From Amycolatopsis bartoniae (GTDB taxonomy: Bacteria > Actinomycetota > Actinomycetes > Mycobacteriales > Pseudonocardiaceae), in contig NZ_JACHWH010000004.1 in assembly GCF_014191255.1 (NCBI RefSeq), positions 62,001 to 126,000 on the forward strand: a DNA stretch of 64,000 bases, written 5' to 3'. Both the position numbers and the translations under genes were made by a program. Shown here piece by piece: positions 16,679 to 24,943 of the stretch. The notes under the pieces are model-generated. The model did no database searches and was not told the origin of the DNA. It saw nothing but the letters and a program-made list of their open reading frames with translations. Positions within the stretch are counted from its first letter, which is position 1. Each line of letters opens with the position of its first letter.

Positions 16679-18886
16679 GTGTCCACCGTTCCCGCGGGTT
16701 TCGACGAGAAGAGCGACGCCGAGCTGATCTCCTCGGTCCGGGGTGGCGAGCTGGCCGCGTACGGCACGCTCTACGAGCGCCACGTCGGGGCCGCCTACAA
16801 CCTCGCCCGCCAGCTGGCCCGGTCGAAGGCCGAGTCCGACGACCTGGTGTCCGAGGCGTTCGCCAAGGTCCTCGACACGCTCCGCGCCGGCAAGGGGCCC
16901 GACAGCGCCTTCCGCGCGTACCTGCTCACCGCCCTCCGCCACACCGCGTACGACCGCACGCGTAAGGAGAAACGACTCGACCTCAACGAGGACATGACCA
17001 CGTTGAGCGGGGCGGGCGGCGCCGCGACGGACGCGCTCACCGTCCCGTTCTCCGACACCGCCGTCGCCGGGCTCGAACGCACCATGGCCGCGAAGGCGTT
17101 CGCGCGGCTGCCGGAACGCTGGCAGGCCGTGCTGTGGCACACCGAGATCGAGGGCCAGACGCCCGCCGAGGTCGCGCCCCTGCTGGGGCTGACGGCGAAC
17201 GGCGTGTCCGCGCTCGCCTACCGCGCCCGCGAGGGGCTGCGGCAGGCGTACCTGCAGGTCCACCTCGCCGAGACGTCCGCGGAGCGCTGCCGCGCCACCG
17301 CCGACCGGCTCGGCGCGTGGACGCGGGACGGACTGTCCAAACGCGAGCGCGCCCAGGTCGAGGCCCACCTCGACGAGTGCGACCGGTGCCGTGCGCTGGC
17401 CGCCGAGCTGGCCGACGTCAACGGCGCGTTGCGGGCCGTGGTCGCGCCGATCGTGCTGGGTGGCGCGGTCTTCGGGTACCTCGCGGCGACCGGCGCGAAG
17501 GCGAGCGCCGTCACGGTCACCGCCGCGGCGGCTTCGGCCGGTTCCGCGGGCGGTGCGGCGGGAGCCGCGGCCGCCGGGCCGCGCCAGTTCCTCGGCGTCG
17601 CCGCGTCGGGGGTCGGCATCGCGGCCGCCGTCGCCGTCGCGCTCGCCGCGGGCGGGGGCTCGCAGGAAATTCCGGCCGCCGCTTCGCTGCCGGCTCCGCC
17701 GCCCGCGGTCGTCGCGCCCGCACCCGCTCCGGTTCCGGCCCCGGCGCCACCAGCGTCACCGGCTCCCGCTCCGGCTCCAGCGCCCCAGCCGGTGCCCGCT
17801 CCGCCCGCGCCCGCGGTCGTTCCCGCGCCCGCGCCGGTCGCCCCGCCACCGCCGCCGCCGGCCGCGCCCGCGAACCTCACCACGCAGTCGCCCGTGGAAG
17901 GTGTCGAGCTGGAGCCCGGTTCGGGCACGCCCATCGCACTGCCGATCACCGTCCGCAACGACGGTGGCACGGTCTCCGATCCGGTCACCGCCACGCTGAA
18001 CCTGCCCCAGGGCATCCGCGCGGTCGGCCCCGGCGGCGGAGGCGGCGCTCCGGGCGCGCGCGGGTTCGCCGTGCAGACGAGCCAGGGCCCGCTGAACGTC
18101 GACTGCCCCGCCGGTACCGGCACGGTCACGTGCTCGACCGACCGCGGACTGCAACCCGGCGAGACCGCGACGCTCACGTTCCGGCTGCTGGCCGACCAGG
18201 ACGCGCAACCCGGTGAGGTGACGGGGTCGGTCACCGCGGGCCGCACGATCCGGCTGGCGGTCCGGGTCCCCGTCGCGGTGAAGCAGCAGCCCGACGTCGT
18301 GGACCTGGCCGTGCTGCCGTCGTGGGACGTGCCGTGGCCGTGGCTGCACCCGCGGGTGTTCACGGTCGACGTCGCCAACGAGGGGCCGAACACCAAGCCC
18401 GTCACCGTCGCGCTGGACCGGCCGGCGCGGCTGCTCACGGGATTCGCCGACTGCACCTCGGACGGCGACGGGACCAGCTGCACGAGCACGGCGCCGCTCG
18501 CGCCGCACCAGCACCTGCTGCTGACGTTCAAGCTCGACGGGCACCCGTTCGACGTCGAGTCCGTCACGGTCACCGCGACGCTGGGCACGGCGACGAAGAC
18601 CGCGACGGTGCAGTCCTCCTGCTGGCCCGGCCTGCCGTGCGACCCGGACGACGACCCGGTGCCGAGCGGGCTGCTGCCGACTTCGAGCACCACCACCACG
18701 ACGACGGGCACTTCGTCCTCGTCGAGCAGCAGTTCTTCGCGGCCCTCGGCACCCGCGGTGACCACGACGACCACCCCGGAGTCCAGCACCACGACGACCA
18801 CGACGACCTCGTCGAGCAGCTCGTCCAGCACCACGAAGACCAAGCCCCCGAGGCCGTGGTGGTGGCTGCCGTGGCTGCCCTGGTGA
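16679..18886 (+). CDS. Single-chain ECF sigma factor / zinc-finger anti-sigma / membrane sensor with DUF11-like ectodomain
   Basis: A 735-residue fusion. Residues about 13-90 are sigma region 2 (DAELISSVRGGELAAYGTLYERH, SDDLVSEAFAKVL). Residues about 135-195 are region 4 with its HTH (LPERWQAVLWHTEIEGQT). Next comes an anti-sigma zinc finger, HLDECDRC (His-x3-Cys-x2-Cys, about 228-236). A weak hydrophobic stretch lies near 255-272 and a clear membrane helix near 303-325. Outside are a Pro/Ala linker (about 330-400), two beta-sandwich segments of the DUF11 kind (about 403-510 and 520-640), a Ser/Thr tail and a Trp-rich end (PWWWLPWLPW). It starts at GTG with AAGGAGAG. The sigma part would need proteolytic release. 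No separate anti-sigma gene is present nearby. Confidence 0.85.
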   Translation: MSTVPAGFDEKSDAELISSVRGGELAAYGTLYERHVGAAYNLARQLARSKAESDDLVSEAFAKVLDTLRAGKGPDSAFRAYLLTALRHTAYDRTRKEKRLDLNEDMTTLSGAGGAATDALTVPFSDTAVAGLERTMAAKAFARLPERWQAVLWHTEIEGQTPAEVAPLLGLTANGVSALAYRAREGLRQAYLQVHLAETSAERCRATADRLGAWTRDGLSKRERAQVEAHLDECDRCRALAAELADVNGALRAVVAPIVLGGAVFGYLAATGAKASAVTVTAAAASAGSAGGAAGAAAAGPRQFLGVAASGVGIAAAVAVALAAGGGSQEIPAAASLPAPPPAVVAPAPAPVPAPAPPASPAPAPAPAPQPVPAPPAPAVVPAPAPVAPPPPPPAAPANLTTQSPVEGVELEPGSGTPIALPITVRNDGGTVSDPVTATLNLPQGIRAVGPGGGGGAPGARGFAVQTSQGPLNVDCPAGTGTVTCSTDRGLQPGETATLTFRLLADQDAQPGEVTGSVTAGRTIRLAVRVPVAVKQQPDVVDLAVLPSWDVPWPWLHPRVFTVDVANEGPNTKPVTVALDRPARLLTGFADCTSDGDGTSCTSTAPLAPHQHLLLTFKLDGHPFDVESVTVTATLGTATKTATVQSSCWPGLPCDPDDDPVPSGLLPTSSTTTTTTGTSSSSSSSSSRPSAPAVTTTTTPESSTTTTTTTSSSSSSSTTKTKPPRPWWWLPWLPW

Positions 18887-18910
18887 TCGCCAGGAGTACT
18901 GTCCGGCGAC

Positions 18911-19459
18911 ATGACCGCCATCCAGACGGTGCTGCGATTGCTGCCGCGCCCCGTGCGGACGCTGCTGATCAAGCACCGTGAGCTGCTGAAGTTCGCCATG
19001 GTCGGCGGCCTCTGCTTCGTGCTGACCAACGTCGTGAACTACGCGCTCAAGCTGACGATCCTGCACGACAACCCGGTCACCGCGCTGATCCTCGCGGTGC
19101 TCGTGGCCACCGTCGTGTCGTACGTGCTTTCGCGGGAATGGTCGTTTCGCACGCGCGGCGGGCGCGAGCGCCAGCACGAAGCCGCATTGTTCTTCCTCAT
19201 CAGTGGAATTTCGGTCGGGCTCAACTCGGTGCCGCTCGCGATCTCCCGTTATGTGCTGGAACTGCGGACGCCGCACGTCGGGCTGATCACGCAGGAGGTC
19301 GCCGACTACTTCAGCGGCATGATCCTCGGCACGCTCGTCGCGATGGTGTTCCGCTGGTGGGCCTTCAAGAAGTGGGTTTTCCCGCAGGCCGGGGCGCGGC
19401 CGCGAGTGGTACGGACCGCCGTCGTGGAACCGGACGAACCGGGCGAGCGCGCCGCCTGA
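18911..19459 (+). CDS. GtrA-family membrane protein
   Basis: Small four-helix membrane protein (182 aa) of the GtrA family, thought to help flip polyprenyl-phosphate sugars in cell-surface glycosylation. The N-terminal amphipathic part (LLIKHRELLKFAMVGG) leads to four hydrophobic segments. The family blocks YVLSREWSFRTRGGRERQHEAALFF and FRWWAFKKWVFP are present. It lies 24 bases after the sigma fusion gene and 37 bases before a clear paralogue. Confidence 0.88.
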   Translation: MTAIQTVLRLLPRPVRTLLIKHRELLKFAMVGGLCFVLTNVVNYALKLTILHDNPVTALILAVLVATVVSYVLSREWSFRTRGGRERQHEAALFFLISGISVGLNSVPLAISRYVLELRTPHVGLITQEVADYFSGMILGTLVAMVFRWWAFKKWVFPQAGARPRVVRTAVVEPDEPGERAA

Positions 19460-19496
19460 AACCCCGGGCTGTTCCCCTCCTCCGTAGACTGCGCAC

Positions 19497-20042
19497 GTGA
19501 CCGTTGTGGAAAGCGTGCTTTCGCACACCCCGGAGCCGCTGCGCTCGGTGCTGATCAAACATCGGGAACTGCTGAAATTCGGCATCGTCGGCGGTACGAC
19601 GTTCGTCGTCGACAACGGTATCTGGTACCTGCTCAAGCTGAGCGTGCTCGAGGACAAGCCCACCACGTCGAAGGCGATCGCGGTCATCGTCGCCACCATC
19701 GTGTCCTACGTCCTCAACCGTGAGTGGTCGTTCCGCACCCGCGGCGGCCGCGAGCGCCACCACGAGGCCGCGTTGTTCTTCGTGGTCAGCGGGCTCGCCG
19801 TGGTGGTGAACCTGATTCCGCTGTACCTGTCGCGGTACGCGTTCCACCTCGAAGTCCCCGAAGTGAGCCGCTGGGTGCAGGAGACGGCCGACTTCGTGAG
19901 CGGGTCGATCATCGGCATGCTGCTCGCGATGGTGTTCCGCTTCTGGGGCTTCAAGAAGTGGGTTTTCCCCGACGACCTGGGGCAGCGCCGCCGGGACGTC
20001 GTGAAGGACGCCGAAGTCAAGGAACTGCGGCCCAAGAGTTAG
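19497..20042 (+). CDS. GtrA-family membrane protein, tandem paralogue
   Basis: Second GtrA protein (181 aa), near-identical in architecture to its neighbour: SVLIKHRELLKFGIVGG, YVLNREWSFRTRGGRERHHEAALFF and FRFWGFKKWVFP. It starts at GTG 19497. The pair represents a tandem duplication, and the GT87 pair nearby suggests sugar-lipid carriers are their partners. The 3' end overlaps the convergent histidine kinase gene by four bases. Confidence 0.88.
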   Translation: MTVVESVLSHTPEPLRSVLIKHRELLKFGIVGGTTFVVDNGIWYLLKLSVLEDKPTTSKAIAVIVATIVSYVLNREWSFRTRGGRERHHEAALFFVVSGLAVVVNLIPLYLSRYAFHLEVPEVSRWVQETADFVSGSIIGMLLAMVFRFWGFKKWVFPDDLGQRRRDVVKDAEVKELRPKS

Positions 20043-21328
20043 CGCGGGACCCGTTCCGACGGCCAGCGCACTTCCCGCACGTCGCCGGGGCTCGGCACGC
20101 GCAGGAACAGGCTGAACACCGCCGGCCGCCGGCTCGACAGCTCCAGCCGCCCGCCGTCGGCCTCGGCCAGCGCACGCGCCAGCGCCAGGCCCACACCGGT
20201 CGAACCGCCGCCCGAGAACCCCCGCTCGAACACGTGCGGCGCCAGCTCGTCGGGAATGCCCGAGCCGTTGTCAGTCACCTCGACGACCACCGTGCCCTCG
20301 GCGTCACCGCGCCGAGCGGCCAGCGTGACCGTGCCCGCGCCGTGGCGCAGGGCGTTGTCCAGCAGCACGCCCACGACCTCGCGCAGCCGCCCCGGCGTCG
20401 CCCGCGCGATGAGGCCCTCGCCGAGCCGAAGCCGCAGGTTCCGGCCCTCCGCCCGCAACAGCTGCCGCCACTCCTGCGCGACCTCGGGCAGCGCGCCCGC
20501 CAGCTCGACCGGTTCGGCGTCCACCTCGCTCGCCGCGCGCGCCGCCGCCAGCAGCTCCTCCAGCGCCTCCGACAGCCGGTCGGCCTGCTCCTGCGCGGCG
20601 CGCGCCTCCTCGGCGATGTCCTTGTCGTCGACGATCGTCAGCGACTCCAGCCGCAGCTGCAGCGCCGTCAGCCTGCTGCGCAGCTGGTGCGAGACGTCCC
20701 CGACCAGTTGCCGCTCCCGCTGCACCAGCTGTGCCAGCGCCCGGCCGGACGTGTCGAGCGCCTCCGCGACCATGTCCAGCTCCCCCACCCCGTACCGGCT
20801 GGGGTCGGGCCGGAAGTCCCCGCCGCCGAGCTTCGCCGCGCGCTCCGCGACGTGCCGCAGCGGCTTCGCCAGGCGGCGCGCCGTCACCGTCGCCACGACG
20901 GTGCCGATGCTCACCGACAGCACCACCAGCAACAGCACCGCGAGCGTGACGGTCGTCTGCCGCGACCGCAGCGGGCCCGCCGGGATCGCGAGTTCGAGGC
21001 TGCCGTCGCGGGCCAGCTGGACACGCGCGGTGACGATGTCGGTGCCAGGGTCGGAACCCTCGCTCTGCTCCGGGTGGCCAGGCAGCTGCACGCTCAGCCT
21101 GCCGCCGCTGGGGATCGCGACGGCCACCGCGGCCAGGTCGTCGGCGCTGAGCTGCCCGTCGGCGAGGTCGGTGTCGAGGGTGGCGGCGATCTGCGAGGCG
21201 CGGGCGCCGAGGTCCTCCGTCGTGATGCTGTCGACCAGCTTCCACGCCGTGACGCCCAGCGGAATCCCCAGCGCGGCGGCGGTGACCGCGACGGCGAGCA
21301 GGATGGCCAGCAGGATGCGGCGGCGCAC
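20039..21328 (-). CDS. Two-component sensor histidine kinase
   Basis: Membrane sensor kinase (429 aa). Helix 1 is at about residues 5-30, an extracytoplasmic region at 31-125 and helix 2 at about 127-150. A HAMP segment follows (ARRLAKPLRHVAERAAKLGGGDF), then the DHp box DVSHQLRSRLTAL with the phospho-accepting His. The HATPase domain has an N box (LLDNALRHG), G1 (DNGSGIP), F (FERGFSGG) and G2 (GVGLALARALAEADGG). It is downstream of and three bases from its response-regulator gene. The ligand is unknown. Confidence 0.92.
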   Translation of the reverse strand: MRRRILLAILLAVAVTAAALGIPLGVTAWKLVDSITTEDLGARASQIAATLDTDLADGQLSADDLAAVAVAIPSGGRLSVQLPGHPEQSEGSDPGTDIVTARVQLARDGSLELAIPAGPLRSRQTTVTLAVLLLVVLSVSIGTVVATVTARRLAKPLRHVAERAAKLGGGDFRPDPSRYGVGELDMVAEALDTSGRALAQLVQRERQLVGDVSHQLRSRLTALQLRLESLTIVDDKDIAEEARAAQEQADRLSEALEELLAAARAASEVDAEPVELAGALPEVAQEWRQLLRAEGRNLRLRLGEGLIARATPGRLREVVGVLLDNALRHGAGTVTLAARRGDAEGTVVVEVTDNGSGIPDELAPHVFERGFSGGGSTGVGLALARALAEADGGRLELSSRRPAVFSLFLRVPSPGDVREVRWPSERVPR

Positions 21329-21331
21329 GGG

Positions 21332-22024
21332 CTATTCGGTGTTGAACCGGAAGCCGACGCCGCGGACGGTGGCGATGCGGCGCTCGCCGTCGCCGGAGTG
21401 CACCACCGCGCCCTTGCCGTCGCTGGTCACCGACAGCTTCCGCCGCAGCCAGGACATGTGCATGTCGAGCGTCTTCGAGGTCTTGGACTCCAGCTCGTTC
21501 CACACCTCGGACAGGATCTCGTCGCGGCTCACGACCTGCCCGGCGCGGCTCATCAGCACCCGGAGCAGCTCGAACTCCTTGTTCGCGAGCTGGATCTCCT
21601 TGCCCTCGACGGTGACCAGCCGCGCGCCCAGGTCCATCCGGACCCCGCCGGCCTCCAGGACCTCGGGGGCCCGGCGGCGCAGCAGCGCGCGGATGCGGGC
21701 CAGCAGCTCGGCGAGCCGGAACGGTTTCGCCACGTAGTCGTCGGCGCCGGCGTCGAGCCCGACGACGAAGTCCACCTCGTCCGTGCGGGCCGTGAGCATC
21801 AGGACCGGCAGCTCGGTGCCGCTGGCACGCAGGCGGCGGCAGACCTCCAGCCCGTCCATGCCGGGCAGGCCCAGGTCGAGCACCAGCAGGTCGACGCGGT
21901 GCTCGCCGGTGGCCTCCAGCGCGGCGGGCCCGTCGCCGACGACCTCGACCTCGTACCCCTCCCGCTGCAACGCGCGCGACAGGGGTTCCGCGATCGCCGG
22001 ATCGTCCTCGGCCAGTAACACCAT
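21332..22024 (-). CDS. OmpR-family response regulator
   Basis: Receiver plus winged-helix DNA-binding protein (about 230 aa). The receiver has the acidic pair in LLAEDDPAIAEP, the phospho-acceptor Asp in LLVLDLGLPGMDG, and the Lys of YVAKPFRLAEL. The C-terminal domain has ELLRVLMSRAGQVVSRDEIL and RRKLS-VRGVGFRF, typical of OmpR/PhoB proteins. ATG 22024 is preferred; GTG 22030 is possible. It is the first gene of the regulator-kinase operon and is divergent from hisN. Confidence 0.92.
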   Translation of the reverse strand: MVLLAEDDPAIAEPLSRALQREGYEVEVVGDGPAALEATGEHRVDLLVLDLGLPGMDGLEVCRRLRASGTELPVLMLTARTDEVDFVVGLDAGADDYVAKPFRLAELLARIRALLRRRAPEVLEAGGVRMDLGARLVTVEGKEIQLANKEFELLRVLMSRAGQVVSRDEILSEVWNELESKTSKTLDMHMSWLRRKLSVTSDGKGAVVHSGDGERRIATVRGVGFRFNTE

Positions 22025-22071
22025 GCTCACCTGGCCAACTCTACGACCGGTAGGCGTGAAACCATCGTCGT

Positions 22072-22857
22072 GTGGCCAGCTACTCCGATGATCTCACCCT
22101 GGCAGGGCGCCTCGCGGACGCCGCCGACGCGATCACCACCGCCCGGTTCCGCGCGCGGGACCTGCGGGTGGCGAGCAAACCCGACCGCACGCCGGTGACG
22201 GACGCCGACACGGCCGTCGAGGACGCGGTGCGCGAGCTGCTGGCCGCGGAGCGCCCGTCCGACGCGGTCGCGGGCGAGGAGCGGGGCGGGACGGCCTGGT
22301 CGTCGGGGCGGGCGTGGGTGCTGGACCCGATCGACGGGACGAAGAACTTCCTGCGTGGCGCGCCGGTGTGGGCGACGCTGATCGCGCTGGTGGAGGACGG
22401 CACGCCGGTCGTCGGGATGGTGAGCGCGCCGCTGCTGGGGCGGCGGTGGTGGGCGAGCCTCGGTGAGGGCGCGTGGCTGCGCGACGCGGCGGGCGAGCGG
22501 CGGATTTCCGTGTCGGGCGTGTCGGCGCTGTCGGACGCCTACCTGTCGACGACGCACCTGAACTCGTGGAGCGAGCACCACTCCCGCGAGGCGTACCTGA
22601 CGCTCAACGACGCCTGCTGGGAAACCCGCGCCTTCGGCGACTTCTGGCAGCACTGCCTCGTCGCGGAGGGCGCGATCGACCTGGCGGCGGAGGCGATCGT
22701 GAACCCGTGGGACGTGGCGCCGATGCAGGTACTGGTCACCGAGGCCGGGGGCCGGTTCAGCGATTTGGGTGGCGAGGTGCGCTTCGACGGCGGGTCGGCG
22801 CTGTCGTCGAACGGGCACCTGCACGACGAGGCGCTGGGGATCCTGCAGGGCAGCTGA
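22072..22857 (+). CDS. hisN: Histidinol-phosphatase of the inositol-monophosphatase family
   Basis: Mg-dependent phosphatase of the FIG superfamily (261 aa), best matching the HisN group that dephosphorylates histidinol phosphate. Metal-site motifs are GEERGG, WVLDPIDGTKNFLRG and NPWDVAPMQVLVTEAGG. The HisN-like LRGAPVWATLIAL block follows the DPIDGT motif directly. Start is GTG 22072. It could also act on inositol phosphate; the subfamily call is fairly firm but substrate is not proven by sequence. Confidence 0.85.
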   Translation: MASYSDDLTLAGRLADAADAITTARFRARDLRVASKPDRTPVTDADTAVEDAVRELLAAERPSDAVAGEERGGTAWSSGRAWVLDPIDGTKNFLRGAPVWATLIALVEDGTPVVGMVSAPLLGRRWWASLGEGAWLRDAAGERRISVSGVSALSDAYLSTTHLNSWSEHHSREAYLTLNDACWETRAFGDFWQHCLVAEGAIDLAAEAIVNPWDVAPMQVLVTEAGGRFSDLGGEVRFDGGSALSSNGHLHDEALGILQGS

Positions 22858-22915
22858 ACGGTCCGTGCAGAAATCCGCGCTGGTCCTTCCCGGCCGGGCG
22901 GCCGATGCTGGGGCC

Positions 22916-23431
22916 ATGATTCAGCCGGACACCAAGGACTGGACGTGGGTACTCGACCGGCCCTGCCCTGATTGCGGGCTTGACACCGCGAGCTTCGCCA
23001 AGGAGGACGTCGGGCGGTTGCTGCGGGAGAACGCCGACGCGTGGCAGCCCGTGCTGGCCCGCCCGGGTGCGCGGGACCGGCCGGCACCCTCAACGTGGTC
23101 GCCACTCGAATACGGCTGCCACGTGCGGGACGTGTGCCGCCTCTTCCTCGTGCGGCTCGACCTCATGCTCACCGAGCAGGACCCCGAGTTCCCGAACTGG
23201 GACCAGGACCGCACGGCCGTCGAAGAACGCTACGAGATCCAGGACCCCGCGCAGGTCGCGAAAGAACTCGCCGAGGCGGCGGAAAAACTGGCTTCAGCGT
23301 TCGACAACGTCTCCGGCGAGATGTGGCAGCGCACGGGCAGACGCGGCGACGGCGCGAGGTTCACGGTGGAGACGTTCGCGCGGTACTTCCTCCACGACCC
23401 CGTGCACCACCTGCACGACGTGCACGGCTAG
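22916..23431 (+). CDS. DinB-superfamily protein
   Basis: Cytoplasmic four-helix DinB/YfiT-like protein of 171 residues. Candidate metal ligands are the His of YGCHVRDVCRLF and the pair in FLHDPVHHLHDVH. Conserved-looking features include CPDCGLD near the N-terminus and a Trp-rich STWSPLEYGCH block. Many actinobacterial members are metal-dependent thiol (mycothiol) transferases; that activity is inference. It starts at ATG 22916, 58 bases after hisN. Confidence 0.8.
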   Translation: MIQPDTKDWTWVLDRPCPDCGLDTASFAKEDVGRLLRENADAWQPVLARPGARDRPAPSTWSPLEYGCHVRDVCRLFLVRLDLMLTEQDPEFPNWDQDRTAVEERYEIQDPAQVAKELAEAAEKLASAFDNVSGEMWQRTGRRGDGARFTVETFARYFLHDPVHHLHDVHG

Positions 23432-23438
23432 TCGATGA

Positions 23439-23720
23439 TCACTCCCACGTCACCTCCAGGCCGTCACGGCGGGCAAAGCGCTCCAGGTGCCCGCCGACGG
23501 TGACCCGGATCCGGTCGAGCAGCTCGGGGACCGTGGCCTCGGCGATCAGCAGCAGGCCGTCGGTGTCCGCCCGCAGGTGACACGTGCCGCCGCGCGGGAA
23601 CTCGATGAAGCCCGTCGGCGGGCTCCACTCCGCCTTGACCCGGTGGGAGAAATGGCTGCACAGCTGTTTCGCGTAGCGGTTGGCCGAGGGCGTGGGCACG
23701 CGAGCCTGGGTGCGCAACAT
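23439..23720 (-). CDS. DUF2218 protein
   Basis: A 93-residue protein of the DUF2218 family, recognisable from YAKQLCSHFSHRVKAEWSPPTGFIEF and CHLRADTDGLLLIAEA. Family function is unknown, though members often sit with siderophore or stress genes. It starts at ATG 23720 with AAAGGA upstream. A complete promoter lies ahead of it, carrying two copies of a motif also present in front of the adjacent TetR gene, so it is the likely regulatory target of that repressor. Confidence 0.85.
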   Translation of the reverse strand: MLRTQARVPTPSANRYAKQLCSHFSHRVKAEWSPPTGFIEFPRGGTCHLRADTDGLLLIAEATVPELLDRIRVTVGGHLERFARRDGLEVTWE

Positions 23721-23776
23721 CGCGATGAAGTCCTTTCACGCAGCGGACGACCGCGGCGGAAGTCGTCTCCCGACCG

Positions 23777-23806
23777 AGAATACGGAGACGCTCTGTCGTC
23801 CGTCAA
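23777..23806 (-). promoter_or_regulatory. Promoter of the DUF2218 gene (TTGACG-N18-TATTCT)
   Basis: Read on the minus strand: TTGACG (23806-23801), an 18-base spacer and TATTCT (23782-23777), with about 56 bases of leader to the start codon. One TetR-type site lies inside the spacer and another abuts the -35, so a bound repressor would block polymerase. Confidence 0.7.
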
Positions 23807-23818
23807 GACACTGTGTCT
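23786..23818. promoter_or_regulatory. Two TetR-type operator sites (AGAC-N5-GTC)
   Basis: Site A, 23786-23798, is AGAC-GCTCT-GTCG. Site B, 23806-23818, is AGAC-ACTGT-GTCT, a perfect palindrome around one base. Their centres are 20 bases apart, close to two helical turns. A third copy is at 24497-24509 before the TetR gene. Confidence 0.65.
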
Positions 23819-23843
23819 CCACCACGACACTCACGCACGAAAA

Positions 23844-23878
23844 GGGGCTTCCCTCGCCTGCGCGGCGGGGGAAGCCCC
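23844..23878 (-). terminator. Rho-independent terminator of the TetR gene
   Basis: A perfect ten-base stem (GGGGCTTCCC with GGGAAGCCCC) around a 15-base loop, followed on the minus strand by TTTT. It lies 17 bases past the TetR stop and separates the regulator from the DUF2218 promoter. Confidence 0.85.
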
Positions 23879-23894
23879 GGTGTGGTGGGACAGC

Positions 23895-24464
23895 TCAGCC
23901 CGGTGGCCGGAGCCCGGAAAGCGTGACACGCACGAGCCGCCGCACGGCGGCCTTCGACGTCAGCACCCCCGCCGCGGCGAGCGAGTGCACGCAGAACAGC
24001 GCCAGCTCCTCCGGGGACACGTCGTCGCGCAACGTGCCGGCCAGCGCCCCCTCGGCGAGCAGGTCGCGGAGGAAGTCGGTCAGCTCCCTGCTCGCCCGCA
24101 CGGCGTGCTCACCCTGGTGCAGCAGTGCCGCGAGCTCGGTGCGGTGGTGCTCGAACGAGATCATCGCGTACTTCTCCAGCACCGCTTCGAGCCGCTGGTC
24201 GGCCGCGTCCGCGGTCTTGCTCGCCGCGGCCAGCTGTTCGAGGCTCCGCTCCATCTCTCTGGCGTGCCAGGCCACGAGGACGGAGTCGATGTCGGAGAAG
24301 TACTTGTACAGGGTGGCGCGCCCGATGCCGGCCTCCTCCGCGATGCCGGACATCGTGATGGAGGAGAGCCCGTGCTGGGCGATCAGGGCCGCGACGCTGT
24401 CGAGGGTCGCCTCGCGCACGGCACGACGGTGGTCGTTCACCGACTGATCCCACCGTTTCGACAT
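23895..24464 (-). CDS. TetR-family transcriptional regulator
   Basis: A 189-residue repressor. The N-terminal HTH is clear: REATLDSVAALIAQHGLSS, then ITMSGIAEEAGIGRATLYKYF. The all-helical C-terminal ligand domain contains EHHRTELAALLHQGEHAVR. ATG 24464 is chosen: the HTH sits at the usual distance, and a TATACT -10 hexamer ends only six bases upstream, implying a leaderless or near-leaderless mRNA. A copy of the AGAC-N5-GTC site overlaps the place of its -35, which points to autorepression. Confidence 0.88.
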   Translation of the reverse strand: MSKRWDQSVNDHRRAVREATLDSVAALIAQHGLSSITMSGIAEEAGIGRATLYKYFSDIDSVLVAWHAREMERSLEQLAAASKTADAADQRLEAVLEKYAMISFEHHRTELAALLHQGEHAVRASRELTDFLRDLLAEGALAGTLRDDVSPEELALFCVHSLAAAGVLTSKAAVRRLVRVTLSGLRPPG

Positions 24465-24470
24465 GCCGCC

Positions 24471-24509
24471 AGTATAGGCGCGTTCGGGTCCGGTGGAGAC
24501 ATCATGTCG
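24471..24509 (-). promoter_or_regulatory. TetR gene promoter and operator
   Basis: Minus-strand -10 TATACT is at 24476-24471. The operator AGAC-ATCAT-GTCG at 24497-24509 (inner palindrome GACAT-C-ATGTC) covers the -35 position. It is the same motif as the two sites before the DUF2218 gene. Confidence 0.6.
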
Positions 24510-24541
24510 CAGTCGTGACAACCTCCGTCCCGAATGGTCAC

Positions 24542-24943
24542 TCACGGACTGCGCAACCACGCCGATTCGTGCCGGGAGAAACCGATGTGCGGGTAGTACT
24601 CGCGTGCCCCCGGCGCGGACAGCAGCACGATCTTGGCCTGTGGTGCCTCCTGGGCGAGCGCGTCGATCAACGCGATCCCGATTCCGCGGCGCTGGTGCGG
24701 CCCGGCGACCGCGATGTCGGACAGGTAGGTCACGTACGAGAAGTCCGAAACGGCGCGCGCGATCCCGGCCAGCTCGCCGTCGATCCGGCAGACCAGCACC
24801 AGGTTCGCGTTGGCCACCATGGCGGCCATCCGCTCCCGGTCGGCCACGGGACGGCGTTCGCCGAGCCCGGACGAGTGGTAGACGGCGAGCACCTCGTCGA
24901 GGTCCAGCTCGTCGCCCCGCACGCGGTCAATCTTCCAGTCCAC
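24542..24943 (-). CDS. GNAT N-acetyltransferase of the hydrazine cassette (FzmR/KinN-like)
   Basis: A 133-residue acetyltransferase with the acetyl-CoA loop in VAGPHQRRGIGIALIDAL and the C-terminal REYYPHIGF motif. It starts at GTG 24943, overlapping the end of the PurB-like lyase gene by 17 bases, so the two are translationally linked. In the fosfazinomycin and kinamycin pathways a small GNAT enzyme acetylates free hydrazine to acetylhydrazine. The gene order here makes that role likely; on its own the sequence would say only GNAT. It is the last gene of the long minus-strand operon. Confidence 0.8.
   Translation of the reverse strand: MDWKIDRVRGDELDLDEVLAVYHSSGLGERRPVADRERMAAMVANANLVLVCRIDGELAGIARAVSDFSYVTYLSDIAVAGPHQRRGIGIALIDALAQEAPQAKIVLLSAPGAREYYPHIGFSRHESAWLRSP

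Noticed and set aside
17218..19029. 603-codon minus-strand frame opposite the sigma fusion gene
   Set aside because: Val/Ser/Gly low complexity that mirrors the Pro/Ala and Ser/Thr tracts of the real gene.
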